From: Candidatus Omnitrophota bacterium
GTDB taxonomy: Bacteria > Hinthialibacterota > Hinthialibacteria > Hinthialibacterales > Hinthialibacteraceae
DNA: 64,000 nucleotides
Assembly: GCA_040755155.1 (NCBI GenBank)
Contig: JBFMBP010000150.1
Coordinates: forward strand, 100,636 to 164,635
Reading direction: 5' to 3'
The translations under genes and the position numbers were made by a program. The stretch's first letter is position 1; each line of letters begins with the position of its first letter. Of this stretch, positions 45,801-54,304 are shown piece after piece. Under the pieces are notes generated by a model. That model searched no databases, was not told where the DNA came from, and worked only from the letters and a program-made list of their open reading frames with translations.

Positions 45801-45925
45801 CCAACGTAGATCTGGCGCGCGAATTTACCGATCTCATCGTGGCGCAACGGGCCTACCAAGCCGATACGCGGGTGATTACAACTGGCGATCAAATCTTGCA
45901 GGAAGTGGTGAACCTGAAACGGTAA
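42881..45925 (+). CDS. flgE: Flagellar hook protein FlgE, oversized
   Basis: A hook subunit of 1014 residues, more than twice the roughly 400-residue enterobacterial form. The N-terminal SLYVGLSGLNAMSHDIDVIGNNIANVNTTGFR and C-terminal SNVDLAREFTDLIVAQRAYQADTRVITTGDQILQ rod/hook helices are intact, as is the LLDLAIEGKGFFVV region. The extra length lies in the surface-exposed D2/D3 part, roughly residues 170-880, rich in Thr, Asp and Gly with beta-like patterns. GGGAGG ten bases upstream of ATG 42881 supports the start. A strong terminator follows, ending the fliK-flgD-flgE operon. Confidence 0.94.
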   Translation: MTVNSLYVGLSGLNAMSHDIDVIGNNIANVNTTGFRASRATFDDIFYQSLFYGTGNTGTRGGINPRQIGKGVKLGSVDTIFTQGSTQTTGRLLDLAIEGKGFFVVKSASNQQYLTRAGNFSLDNTGRIVDAGTGYRLQGWTSNSQGVLNTGGSPSDLSIDYAKESKAKATENVTAGGNFDARIGETDSGVDVLKASKTTNLLGLFDADGNSFGLVNGDEIKIETGFLKLADPPTTNTDPIDLTQAEIFSGKKGVIMTVTSTTTIDDLKSAIQNYLDQAVADRKTGAESDIEVTYDADTGNFLFSNRGSNEIMGMRVGLAARGNDSEPPKTTNQRMGELFINQGDPNFTKTLDIKANESVSTNTLRQADVTTSIEVYDSQGDSHTVSVGLTADTEKPGADGDSLLSELKDNEGRFLIPGGIVPAQIEYSDPVLDPKTNTAVYTATQVSNIVATQGVFTFLDGETNPNLIAIRLSDGFLSINGNEFVDPKGTASAEVTQAGLDVTDSSYLNVPSETNLGGLMGNSGFSETTTLEDIRKNIEERLNKTISQVANNIDKINAGSTTLPIGTSATGFTVPATTPKIEVKIAEDGSISFKAIGGSLGASASTDATINSNLATNAGGADKLGLMFDLAAKTRSVRISTVDRQTAAGGGTTLFKDGEVDDDVTDGGGVSGFVKTADPFATDLFAANSIAFTVGNTDFDSTTAVTGDPTLATPTGVDDSGVRLIALSSGKFGTTTTLTTEKFSGKEAFTAQSTAFRALFNQKGYGIAADADGDNSLDRIGSIPNGIVALKDAPAFETNAVKIEKQMQNTVNYQIVTPNDYRSEPTGTTGSLIFDSLGDFSHYDSGATPTVAFDPDNSDPQFYGVNKIMFTLDMSNITQNSGSSTAELSSQDGRAMGTLDNVSIGVDGKIWGSFTNGDVQTMGQIALGDVINEGGLIQEGSSYFSAGPNSGPIDTNLQAGITGGTINSGTLELSNVDLAREFTDLIVAQRAYQADTRVITTGDQILQEVVNLKR

Positions 45926-45943
45926 ACGGATTCATGACTAACG

Positions 45944-45983
45944 AAAACCGGGGCGCGAAACTTCGCGCCCCGGTTTTGTTTTT
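45944..45983 (+). terminator. Strong intrinsic terminator after flgE
   Basis: AAAACCGGGGCGCGAA (45944-45959) pairs perfectly with TTCGCGCCCCGGTTTT (45962-45977), then GTTTTTG. On the minus strand the leading AAAA becomes a T run, so it could act in both directions. Confidence 0.93.
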
Positions 45984-46122
45984 GACTCTTGATGTTTTCG
46001 AAAACGAACCCCAAAAAGAAGCATGGAAAAAGATTTATTTTCGGTCAATATTTCCGGATTTGTTTGGCCCACGGCGAATTCTCGAACCGATTTAGCCGCG
46101 TCCAACATATTCCACAACCTAT

Positions 46123-46482
46123 TTATTCCGGCGTTTCGTTAAATTGCTTCTCGAATCCTCGAAAGATGACGGCGGCTTTTTTCCCCGTTTCGTCTTTTTC
46201 GATTCGGCAAATGTTGCCGTGGTAAATGGCGGGAAACTCGTCTGATTCTTCTTGCCATACTTTTTTTAGCGAAAGATCCATAAAAAGAGCAATTCGGATA
46301 GGATCGTCGATCGCAACATCGTCCTCGGTATAAAAGGCAAGGCCGCCGACAAGGACGGGGCCGATATCCACCGTCACGGCTTCTTTCCATTCCCCTTCAT
46401 TGAAAGAGGCGCCTTCGTCCAAACTGTAAATGAAAGGGATGCGAACATTCTCGCGTTCGAAAATCCGCCGTTCGTCACTCAT
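46123..46482 (-). CDS. PilZ-like domain protein
   Basis: A 119-residue protein that matches the PilZ pattern weakly: ERRIFERENVRIPF at the start gives the arginine-rich RxxxR cyclic di-GMP motif, and TVDIGPVLVGGLAFY occupies the place of the usual (D/N)xSxxG. FRGFEKQFNE closes a beta barrel. The second motif is altered, so nucleotide binding is not assured. Its position next to the flagellar operon and the GGDEF receptor elsewhere in the window fits motility control. I use ATG 46482; GTG at 46494 is possible. Confidence 0.65.
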   Translation of the reverse strand: MSDERRIFERENVRIPFIYSLDEGASFNEGEWKEAVTVDIGPVLVGGLAFYTEDDVAIDDPIRIALFMDLSLKKVWQEESDEFPAIYHGNICRIEKDETGKKAAVIFRGFEKQFNETPE

Positions 46483-46725
46483 TTTTATCACCACTCGTTC
46501 TAACGAATTTCAAAGATGAGACCATCAGTAATTTCACGTTGCAAACCATCTTATTTAATACGGTTTCGGTGCGTTCCACTATGGGCGGCGCTAAAAATTT
46601 TAAGCCATTGTATCAAATCCATCCCCGGAAGGGGAAGGGAATAAAGAAACGATTCAGTTTTTTTTTAACTATCCCTATCCTCAAAAAAAAGTTTCGAATA
46701 AAAGCGAAATCGTTTCTCTCGCTAA

Positions 46726-47790
46726 TTAATTAAGGGGCGGAAGAACCTTCATGGGATCGAGCGCTTTTCCTACTTCTCGGATTTCGAAATGGAGAATGCC
46801 TCCATCCGCTACTGCTGGTTGTCCCGTATTTCCAGCGCGGGCGATCATGTCCCCGCGTTTGACTTTTTGGCCGGTTTTAACGAGATTTTCGCTGTTATGA
46901 GCATAAATCGTGCGGATGCCTTTGTTGTTGCGTTCGCCGTGATACAGGATGATGTGGTTGCCGTAGCCGCTGCCGAGTTCGTCCGTCACGCCCCCCGCCA
47001 GCTGAACCTCGCCGTCCGCTGCAGCGTAAACAGGCGTCCCACTATCTACGCCCAAATCGACGCCAGAGTTGAAATTGGCGGGGGATTCGCTGAAGGGGCG
47101 AAGGATGCGGAAGTTAATTTTTATAGGCCATTGGAATTTCTCCGGGCCGATGGTTGTCACTTCGCGGGGAAATTCCACCGTTTTGCCTACAGGTTTATCG
47201 CTTTCTGTCTTCTCCAGACGCGAAACGGCGGGAGGTGGAACGATTTTTTCTGTAATGCGGGGGTCTTGCGCCTCTTTTTTGACGGGTTTTTCCGTCACAA
47301 TAGTAACTTTGGGTACTTCGATGTCTTGCACTTCCTTGGCGCGAGGAACCCAAAGCCGGTCGCCGGTTTTGATGAGAGAGATATCCTTGATATTATTAAC
47401 CCTCTGCAATTCTTCCGTGGAGATGTCATAAGCGTGAGCGATGGCCGCAAGCGTCTCCCCCGGCCCTACCAAATGGTAAAGTCCATCCCTCTTGGCTTCC
47501 TTAACCGCCTTCGGTTCGACGGAGCGCAGTTCCGTAGCGCCGGGGATGAAAAGACGAGTCCCCGGCTTGATCGTATTGGGATCGTATATTCCGTTTACCC
47601 GGCTGAGTAATTGGGGAGAGATTTCATAGGCTTCGGCGATTGCGTCAAGCGTTTCTCCTTGGCGCGCTGTGTGGACAACCCCGTCCATGACGGCTACATC
47701 GCGTTTCGCTTGCCAGGGCGCCGAAGCGCAACCCTGCATCAAGACGATTCCCGCAACTCCGAAAATTAATGCCATCAACCCTTTCATCAT
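46726..47790 (-). CDS. NlpD-like LysM/M23 lipoprotein
   Basis: A 354-residue envelope lipoprotein. The lipobox places the acyl cysteine at C21 (LMQGCAS). Two LysM domains follow (about 38-82, GETLDAIAEAY; about 104-148, GETLAAIAHAY), a proline/lysine linker, then a LytM/M23 domain from about 232. Active-site residues are degenerate: the first zinc His is Asn in FNSGVDLG, and the usual HLHFE is GILHFE, so one catalytic His is lost. E. coli NlpD carries the same kind of losses and activates the amidase AmiC rather than cutting itself. A similar role in daughter-cell separation is likely. Confidence 0.87.
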   Translation of the reverse strand: MMKGLMALIFGVAGIVLMQGCASAPWQAKRDVAVMDGVVHTARQGETLDAIAEAYEISPQLLSRVNGIYDPNTIKPGTRLFIPGATELRSVEPKAVKEAKRDGLYHLVGPGETLAAIAHAYDISTEELQRVNNIKDISLIKTGDRLWVPRAKEVQDIEVPKVTIVTEKPVKKEAQDPRITEKIVPPPAVSRLEKTESDKPVGKTVEFPREVTTIGPEKFQWPIKINFRILRPFSESPANFNSGVDLGVDSGTPVYAAADGEVQLAGGVTDELGSGYGNHIILYHGERNNKGIRTIYAHNSENLVKTGQKVKRGDMIARAGNTGQPAVADGGILHFEIREVGKALDPMKVLPPLN

Positions 47791-48007
47791 CGTATAACCT
47801 CACCTTCAGGATATCGGATCTCTTTTACCCAAACTCGATAGGACGTTGATTCGCTTATAAAAAGATTACGATTCTCCTGACGCGAGAGCAACATCCTCAA
47901 CCCTGTTTCAAAAAAAATTATATACACGCCGATGAACCGGCGAAATTTTACTCGCCATTCCTGGATGAACATCCAAACCAATCCATACTGGCGTTGAAAG
48001 GATAAAA

Positions 48008-48700
48008 CTATATTTCCTTCGCCTTGGGATTCTTTCGCGCCCTCACAACCCGGTAATAGCCATAGCATTCTTCAAATTCCACGAAACGGAAGCCCGCGTC
48101 GCAGCAATATTGCGTCCATTCCCGCTGCGATAACCATTGCGGAGAAAATTCCTCGCGCGAGGTGATGAAAATCAACTCGCCGTCCTCTTCGAGAAGGGGA
48201 TAAAGGCTGCGGATGACTTCCCGTCTCGCCGGGCGATCGAGAATGACCAGCATGAAACTGGATAGGATTTTATCGAATTTCCCGCCCAATGGAAGTTGGC
48301 GGCAATCGCCGTTGATGAGATGAGTATGGGCGCGTTTTTTCATTTTTTTCCGCGCTCCACGAATCATACTGAAGGAAATATCCAAACCGTAGACGGATCT
48401 GGCTTTTTCCGCCGCCATATCCATTAGCAGGCCGGTTCCGCAACCTAAATCCAAGACGCGGTCGCCCGTTCGAATCGAACTGTCGACCACCATCCGAACT
48501 ACGCGCCGGTAAGCGAATATCTGGTCCGCGTAAAGACGATCGTAGAGACACGCGATTACATTGTAAAAAAATCTCGATCGGGCGGAATTTTTCGATGACA
48601 TATTCCTGCCCGCATAACGAAAGACCAGCCATCCCCACCAATGATGAATGGGCCGGATATGCTTCCGCCGTTTATGGAGATAGAAGGATGAATCGTTCAT
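48008..48700 (-). CDS. Class I SAM-dependent methyltransferase
   Basis: A 230-residue UbiE-like methyltransferase: VLDLGCGTGLLMDMA (motif I) near residue 83, VYGLDISFSMI, LINGDCRQLPL and FDKILSSFMLVIL. The substrate is unknown; small UbiE-type enzymes methylate quinones, lipids or other metabolites. The first 33 residues are basic and aromatic (RPIHHWWGWLVFRY) and might be an extension: an ATG at 48601 directly before the fold is an alternative start, but neither start has a well-spaced ribosome binding site. Confidence 0.8.
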   Translation of the reverse strand: MNDSSFYLHKRRKHIRPIHHWWGWLVFRYAGRNMSSKNSARSRFFYNVIACLYDRLYADQIFAYRRVVRMVVDSSIRTGDRVLDLGCGTGLLMDMAAEKARSVYGLDISFSMIRGARKKMKKRAHTHLINGDCRQLPLGGKFDKILSSFMLVILDRPARREVIRSLYPLLEEDGELIFITSREEFSPQWLSQREWTQYCCDAGFRFVEFEECYGYYRVVRARKNPKAKEI

Positions 48701-49135
48701 ATCAATAAGTTAAGATTCAACCATCGATTCTTGTCTTTCCGTCTCTATTTATTGTAATTCATTTTGACAGATCCGAGTAAAAAAAACAATGCTTCATCTT
48801 TATTGGCGAGCGGCTTTAGTTAAGCGTTGGTTAAATTTTTTTAGTCGGCCGAAATCCATTTCTCGAAGGAAAGACGGGGGAAATCCGTCCTTCCTTCGAG
48901 GTGGAATAACTGAGTTGGATGGACGTTCCAATAAGGTTTTAGAACGCGAAAGGATTGGCTTGGTTTATCCTAAAAACGGCAGTTGGCAATTTGTTTGAGA
49001 ATAATAATCTTAATTTTTAATAATGATGCGTAATAGCCTCCTAATCACCCAAAAGGCGTGTGGAACGTATTACGTAAGTCGCTGAATTTCTTTTACTAAT
49101 CACTTGTCACTCGTTACGAATCGCTGCTTTTAGGC
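48701..49135. other. Intergenic region, nothing recognised
   Basis: 435 bases between two minus-strand genes. A 69-codon frame (48789-48998) has no ribosome binding site or protein-like pattern. TCACTTGTCACTCGTTACG near 49101 is a short simple motif without clear meaning. Confidence 0.5.
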
Positions 49136-50389
49136 TTATTGGTGAAGGACGAAGAAATCCTTGCGTTTGCGGGCAGTTTCTTCGTAAATTTTACGGAAGA
49201 CGCTCTCTTCCACGTCGGTCAGGTCCATATTGCGCCGCTTCATCACGCGTCGGGCGACCTGCATGCACTTGTCGAATTGGTATTCCACCATGCGGTTTGC
49301 TCCTCCCCACGAAAAACAGGGAATGAATTTGGGAGGAAAATCGGAACCGAAGATATTGCAACAAACGCCAACGATGGTGCCGGTGTTCAACATGGTATTG
49401 ATGCCGGTTTTCGAATGATCGCCGATGGTGGAGCCAACGAACTGGCTGCCGGTAGATACCGGTTCGCCGTTGATGAAGCAGGTTACCGTTCCATAGTCGT
49501 TTTTGAGATCGCTGTTGTTGGTGTCGGCGCCTAGGTTCACCCACATTCCCAAATAGGCGTGTCCCAGAAAGCCTTCGTGCTGCTTGTTGCTGTAGGAATG
49601 GATGATGCTCTCTTCCACTTCGCCCCCGACTTTGCACACTTCGCCGATGCTGGTTCCTTCGTAAATCTTGGCCGCAATCTTAATAGCGGATTTTTTGCCC
49701 ACGTAGCAAGGGCCTTCAATGACGGCTTGCGGGAATATTTTCGCCCCTTCGTCGATGAAGATGGGGCCGCCTTCGGCGTCAAGAACAACGCCGGGTTTGA
49801 TGGAAGCGCCTTGCGCCACCGTAATGCGTTCCGGCGCCAAGAGATGAACGCCATCATAAATTTTTCCGTCTTTAGCGCCGTTGCATCCCATCGACGCCAT
49901 ATCGATCTCAAGCTGCTTGGGATTGTGATGCACCATATCCCAGGGATACGTAACGATATTCGCTTTAACCTTACTGGAAGCGATGCCTAAGAAGGAAGTT
50001 ACGGAGATAGGCTTCGACCAGTCGATATTGGCGAAATTCTCGCCGGAAAGGCGGGCGGCGACGACGGCGTCGCCTTCGTAAAATACATGATCTTCCCCTT
50101 CCGGAGAGATCAATTTGGTTAGCGTGCTGTCCCAGATAACGCGGCCGTTCAGCATCAAGGCTTTGTCGCCGAAGCCGCCGTTGACTTTGTTAGTTCCTTT
50201 TTGTTGTTTGACGAGTTCCGTAAGGCATTCTTGGACATGATAGCCGAATTCCGCTTTCGGGTAGGCCGCTTTGACTTTTTCGTGAAGCAGCCGCACGCCG
50301 CAGCGTAAATCGTAAACCGGCCGGTTGTAGGTCAATGGACGAAGATTAACAAACCCTTCGTCTTCAAACAAGATGATGAACTGAGCCAT
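49136..50389 (-). CDS. GlmU-family sugar nucleotidyltransferase/acyltransferase-like protein
   Basis: A 417-residue protein of the GlmU-like type found in Bacteroidota and related groups (NTP_transf_4 plus left-handed beta helix). The N-terminal part MAQFIILFEDEGFVNLRPLTYNRPVYDLRCG carries the nucleotidyl-transferase start, and from about residue 180 hexapeptide-type repeats run through IKPGVVLDAEGGPIFIDEGAKIF, VIEGPCYVGKKSAIK and GANRMVEY. The substrate is probably a sugar 1-phosphate. AAGGAGAT precedes the ATG. It is the last gene of a minus-strand run with nagB and the isomerase. Confidence 0.82.
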   Translation of the reverse strand: MAQFIILFEDEGFVNLRPLTYNRPVYDLRCGVRLLHEKVKAAYPKAEFGYHVQECLTELVKQQKGTNKVNGGFGDKALMLNGRVIWDSTLTKLISPEGEDHVFYEGDAVVAARLSGENFANIDWSKPISVTSFLGIASSKVKANIVTYPWDMVHHNPKQLEIDMASMGCNGAKDGKIYDGVHLLAPERITVAQGASIKPGVVLDAEGGPIFIDEGAKIFPQAVIEGPCYVGKKSAIKIAAKIYEGTSIGEVCKVGGEVEESIIHSYSNKQHEGFLGHAYLGMWVNLGADTNNSDLKNDYGTVTCFINGEPVSTGSQFVGSTIGDHSKTGINTMLNTGTIVGVCCNIFGSDFPPKFIPCFSWGGANRMVEYQFDKCMQVARRVMKRRNMDLTDVEESVFRKIYEETARKRKDFFVLHQ

Positions 50390-50475
50390 AGTCGATCTCC
50401 TTACCGTAGATGAGGGAGGCTAAACCGCAACGGATTCGGCCCCCCTCGCTAGATTCTCGTTCTACCCGTCGGCGA

Positions 50476-51249
50476 TTACGCGCACGGTTTATTGTTGTAT
50501 ATCCATTTGTAGTAGTCGTACCGTTTCAGTTTTTTGGCGGCCGGCTCGTCCAAAATGAATGTCGGATGGGGATGCATTTGCAAGGCGGAAGCCGTGATGC
50601 TGGCGGTGATGGGACCTTCGATGGCTTCGGCGATGACGCCCGCTTTCTTTTCGCCGTTGCATAGCAAGAGGCATTGGCCCGCATCCATGATGGTGCCGAC
50701 GCCCATCGTCACGGCGTAACGGGGAACGTCTTCCTTCTTGGCGAAGAAACGGGCGTTGTCCACGATGGTCTCCTCAGTAAGCGTGGTTAAGCGCGTGCGG
50801 GAGGCGAGGGAAGAACCCGGCTCGTTGAAAGCGATATGGCCGTCGCCGCCGATACCCAGAACCTGAATGTCGATTCCGCCCGCCGCTTCGATTTCGTCTT
50901 CATACCATTCGCAGAAGGCCGCAATGTCGGAAGCGGTGCCGCTGGGCACGTGAATCGCTTCGGGGCGCACATTGATATGATTGAAAAGATTGTCGTGCAT
51001 GAAATAATGATAAGACTGATCGTGGGACGTAGGCAGTCCGTAATATTCGTCCAGATTGAAGGTGGTTACTTTAGAAAAATCCAATCCTTCGTTCTTGTGC
51101 ATGCGAATCAGCTCTTTATACAAGCCAATCGGAGTGCTGCCGGTGGCGAGGCCGAGAACGCAATTCGGTTTGTTTCGGACCAATTCCGCGATAATCTTCG
51201 CGCCCTCTTTGCTCATTTCCTCGTAGTTGCTCTTGATGATAACTTCCAT
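50476..51249 (-). CDS. nagB: Glucosamine-6-phosphate deaminase
   Basis: Turns glucosamine 6-phosphate into fructose 6-phosphate and ammonia, linking amino sugars to glycolysis. Typical motifs are LGLATGSTPIGLYKEL near residue 33, TFNLDEYYGL with the catalytic Asp near 67, LGIGGDGHIAFNEPGSS near 131-147 with the catalytic His, and TMGVGTI. At 257 residues it is full length. AAGGAGA precedes the start. Eighty-six bases separate it from the GlmU-like gene and 150 from the isomerase gene upstream, so one transcript is possible. Confidence 0.95.
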   Translation of the reverse strand: MEVIIKSNYEEMSKEGAKIIAELVRNKPNCVLGLATGSTPIGLYKELIRMHKNEGLDFSKVTTFNLDEYYGLPTSHDQSYHYFMHDNLFNHINVRPEAIHVPSGTASDIAAFCEWYEDEIEAAGGIDIQVLGIGGDGHIAFNEPGSSLASRTRLTTLTEETIVDNARFFAKKEDVPRYAVTMGVGTIMDAGQCLLLCNGEKKAGVIAEAIEGPITASITASALQMHPHPTFILDEPAAKKLKRYDYYKWIYNNKPCA

Positions 51250-51399
51250 CGTCTTGCTATTCTCCTTTCGAGTTTGTTCCTCATTCTATAGTTGTGGAGA
51301 ATTTTTCTCCTAGAATGTCCAATGAAAAAATAATTACGATTTCGGATATGAAATATCCGGATTCGTTAAAGTTTCTGCGCTGGAATGGATCGATGCGGT

Positions 51400-52614
51400 T
51401 TATCCAAGCGTCTTCGCGCCCTCCATGCGGGAACGGATTTCGGCGGCTTTGCGCTCGTAACCGCTGCGGCGATAGGCGGCCAGTGGTTGCGGGTCGACGC
51501 CCATTTCTTGGCGAACTTCCTGCAAAAGCGGCTCCACGTCAGCTTCATAGGCGGCGACGAGGATTTCTTCCGCCCCGACGATATCTCCCGCCATTTGCGC
51601 CTCGCGCAATGCCTTGCGATCCACCAGCAAGGCTTTGGCGTACGCTTTTTGGCAAGCGAGAACCGATTGGATCATCGCCTCCACTTTCGGCTTGAGATTG
51701 TGGCTTTGATCGATCATGAAAGCAATATCGGATTTCATCGAAGGATCGAGTTCGACGTCCGTCAATTCATTGTAGATAAGGAAGAGTTCGTAGGGATTGA
51801 TGGAGCCAACAGTGAGATCGTCGTCGGCGGATTTGCGGTTGTTGAAATGGAAGCCGCCAAGTTTGCCTTCATCCAATAGGAAGGCGACGATGTGTTCGAT
51901 GTTGACGCCTTGGGCATGGTGGCCGAGATCGACAAGCACTTGCGCCCGCTCGCCCAGCTTATCGCAGATGGCGCAGGACATGCCCCAATCCGCTATGTCG
52001 GTGTGATAGAAGCCGGGTTCGAAGAGTTTGTATTCCAGCAGCATCCGCATGGGCGCTTCCATAGCGGCATAGACTTCTTGAAGGCATTCCTGCACCCATT
52101 GCTTGCGCCGGCGGAAGTGCCCCTGGCCGGGGTAGTTGGTTCCATCGGCGAACCAAAGGCTCAGGATATTCGAGCCGGTCTGGCGCATAATCTCCACGCA
52201 TTCCAACATGCGATCGACGGCCTGGCGGCGAATGGCGGGATCGGCGTTGGTTATGCTGCCGAGTTTATATTGTTGGTCTTGAAAAACGTTGGGATTGATG
52301 GCGCCGATCTTAATACCCAAACTATCAGCCTTTTGCCTTAAGGCGTTCCAATCGTCCACTTTATCCCAAGGAATGTGCAGAGCGACGGAAGGAGCAATGC
52401 CAGTATAGCGGTGAACCGTCGCGGCGTCTTCCAATTTATGTTCCAAGGTCTTCGCGGCGGCCGCCTGTTTGAAAACGCCGAAGCGGGTTCCCGAATCGCC
52501 GTAACCCCAGGAAGGCGTCTCGATTTTTTGCGCCTTCAATTTCGTCTTGATCGCATTCAGTCCAAGACCAGTCGCTTCCACGAGCCGCTGCAATCGCTCA
52601 GGTAAAGAATTCAT
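51400..52614 (-). CDS. Sugar isomerase, L-rhamnose isomerase (Pseudomonas) type
   Basis: A 404-residue TIM-barrel aldose-ketose isomerase, closest in pattern to the Pseudomonas stutzeri type of L-rhamnose isomerase. Metal and catalytic positions can be followed: E in [16 protein letters not shown] and H in [13 protein letters not shown], and H plus DD in [28 protein letters not shown] binds sugar. Enzymes of this type accept several sugars, so the true substrate is open. GGAGG is 12 bases before the ATG. With nagB downstream it points to use of deoxy- and amino sugars. Confidence 0.85.
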   Translation of the reverse strand: MNSLPERLQRLVEATGLGLNAIKTKLKAQKIETPSWGYGDSGTRFGVFKQAAAAKTLEHKLEDAATVHRYTGIAPSVALHIPWDKVDDWNALRQKADSLGIKIGAINPNVFQDQQYKLGSITNADPAIRRQAVDRMLECVEIMRQTGSNILSLWFADGTNYPGQGHFRRRKQWVQECLQEVYAAMEAPMRMLLEYKLFEPGFYHTDIADWGMSCAICDKLGERAQVLVDLGHHAQGVNIEHIVAFLLDEGKLGGFHFNNRKSADDDLTVGSINPYELFLIYNELTDVELDPSMKSDIAFMIDQSHNLKPKVEAMIQSVLACQKAYAKALLVDRKALREAQMAGDIVGAEEILVAAYEADVEPLLQEVRQEMGVDPQPLAAYRRSGYERKAAEIRSRMEGAKTLG

Positions 52615-53166
52615 TCTGGATTCAAACCTCCATCTATCGGCTGAGGGTGAGTAGGCGGAAAAATGGGAGTATCGCCGGTTTTTAAAAATTTAATCCACGT
52701 TTTATTTTCGCTCAATTTTTTTTGCGGGGAAGGGAGACGAAATTACGCCGCTCTGTGGAATAGACGAGCCGGAATTTATTGACGTTTTTGTTGTGAGATA
52801 ACTTTCTTTTCGTTACTATAACTTTATAACCCACGTTACGAGCCTGGGAGAGCGGGCGTCTCGCCCATAAGTTGGAGAAACCGTCCCAGAACGGCGCATT
52901 GGCAATATTTCTGTTGCGTATTTGTATCGCGAAAACACGAAATAACTTGAATTCCACGAAATTTTTGGATCACGGATATTGTGAATTCATTTGGATTTCA
53001 CGGAAAATTCTTCCGCTCAGCGCGATTCCTTACATCAACGGTTTTTCTTTTCTTTTTTCGTGCTTTTCTTTTTCCTTTCGCGTCTTCGTGATTCAAACGA
53101 CGATAGCATAAGATTTCTTTAATTTCGTATAGCGCGTAACATACATTTTAAATTTTGCATGAGCCT
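52615..53166. repeat. Intergenic gap with AT-rich dispersed repeat, copy B
   Basis: 552 bases with no gene. From about 52910 to 53110 lies the second copy of the AT-rich repeat: GAATTCCACGAA, GGATTTCACGG, a GCGATTCC core, T-rich TTTTCGTGCTTTT and the end TTCGTGATTCAAACGACGAT, nearly the same end as copy A. Confidence 0.7.
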
Positions 53167-53727
53167 CTATCTGAAAATCGATTTCAATTCGAGTTTCAAC
53201 TCCGGCCAAAGCGCGGATTGCATAATCTCGTCCAAGCGATAAGCGTTCCACAGCGTCAGCGCGGCGTCTTTCAGAGTAAAAACCTGAATCTCCTTTGCGC
53301 CGGGATCGACAAGCCAATATTCCTTGACGCCGTATTTGGCGTAGAGTTTCTTTTTAAGCACTTTATCCTTATGGTCGGAGGAAGGAGAAAGAATTTCGAT
53401 AACCAAATCCGGCGCGCCCTGAATATTCTTTTCCGTGATGATCCCGTCGTTGTCATTAGAGATAAAAAGAATATCCGGCTGGACGACATCGATATCGGAG
53501 AGGACGACATCGAGAGGAGCATGGTAAATTTCTCCTAAATCTCTCTCTATAACATAATCCTCGACGAAACGTTCAAGTCGGATGGATACTTTCTGGTGAT
53601 AAGTAAGGGGCGATGGAACCATGTATACCTCTCCCTCGATGATTTCATAACGCTTGTCGTCGGAGAAATGGAGATAGTCTTCATAAGTAAATTGAATAGA
53701 CGATGCAATGGGAGTAGATCCAGCCAT
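53167..53727 (-). CDS. Uma2 family endonuclease-like protein, copy 1 of 5
   Basis: A 186-residue Uma2 (DUF820) protein with the PD-(D/E)XK nuclease fold. The proposed acidic pair is D85 in QPDILF and E111 in LVIEILSPSS, with a lysine cluster at 122-127 and the tail GVKEYWLVDP. No biochemical role is firmly known for the family. It is the last of five head-to-tail paralogues (8 bases from copy 2). Relative to the others residues 46-70 are distinctive (KVSIRLERFVEDYVIERDLGEI). Confidence 0.9.
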   Translation of the reverse strand: MAGSTPIASSIQFTYEDYLHFSDDKRYEIIEGEVYMVPSPLTYHQKVSIRLERFVEDYVIERDLGEIYHAPLDVVLSDIDVVQPDILFISNDNDGIITEKNIQGAPDLVIEILSPSSDHKDKVLKKKLYAKYGVKEYWLVDPGAKEIQVFTLKDAALTLWNAYRLDEIMQSALWPELKLELKSIFR

Positions 53728-53735
53728 GATCTTTC

Positions 53736-54296
53736 TTACCTAAAAATCGATTTCAATTCGAGTTTTAACTCCGGCCAAAGCGCGGAATGCATGGTTTCGT
53801 CCAAACGATAAGCGTTCCATAGCGCCAACGCGGCGTCTTTGAGCGCAAAAACCTGAATCTGCTTGGCGCCGGGATCGACAAGCCAATATTCCTTGACGCC
53901 GTATTTGGCGTAGAGCTTGCTTTTTAGTACTTTATCTTTGTAATCCGAAGAGGGAGAGAGAATTTCGACAACTAAGTCCGGCGCGCCCTGAATGTTTTTC
54001 TCTGTAATAATCCTTAAATTTTCGTTGGAGATGAAAAATATATCCGGCTGGACAACGTCGATATCGGAGAGGACGACATCGAGAGGGGAAATGAATACCT
54101 CGCCAAAACAATTTCTTACAACATAATCGTTTGTCGCCATCGATAAATTCAAAGCAATTCTTTGGTGATAAGTAAGGGGCGATGGAACCATGTATACCTC
54201 TCCCTCGATGATTTCATAACGCTTGTCGTCGGAGAAATGGAGATAGTCTTCATAAGTAAATTGAATAGACGATGCAATGGGAGTTGGTCCAGCCAT
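53736..54296 (-). CDS. Uma2 family endonuclease-like protein, copy 2 of 5
   Basis: 186 residues, with all nuclease-fold residues kept (QPDIFF, LVVEILSPSS, EYWLVDP). Residues 46-70 read RIALNLSMATNDYVVRNCFG, quite unlike copy 1, whereas residues 1-45 and 71-186 are almost the same. Separated from its neighbours by 8 bases on each side. Confidence 0.9.
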   Translation of the reverse strand: MAGPTPIASSIQFTYEDYLHFSDDKRYEIIEGEVYMVPSPLTYHQRIALNLSMATNDYVVRNCFGEVFISPLDVVLSDIDVVQPDIFFISNENLRIITEKNIQGAPDLVVEILSPSSDYKDKVLKSKLYAKYGVKEYWLVDPGAKQIQVFALKDAALALWNAYRLDETMHSALWPELKLELKSIFR

Positions 54297-54304
54297 GATC
54301 TTAC

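Noticed and set aside
47787-48068. 93-codon frame between the NlpD-like gene and the methyltransferase
   Set aside because: It overlaps the methyltransferase end, has no ribosome binding site and no protein-like pattern.
48789-48998. 69-codon frame
   Set aside because: No ribosome binding site, biased composition, no similarity seen.
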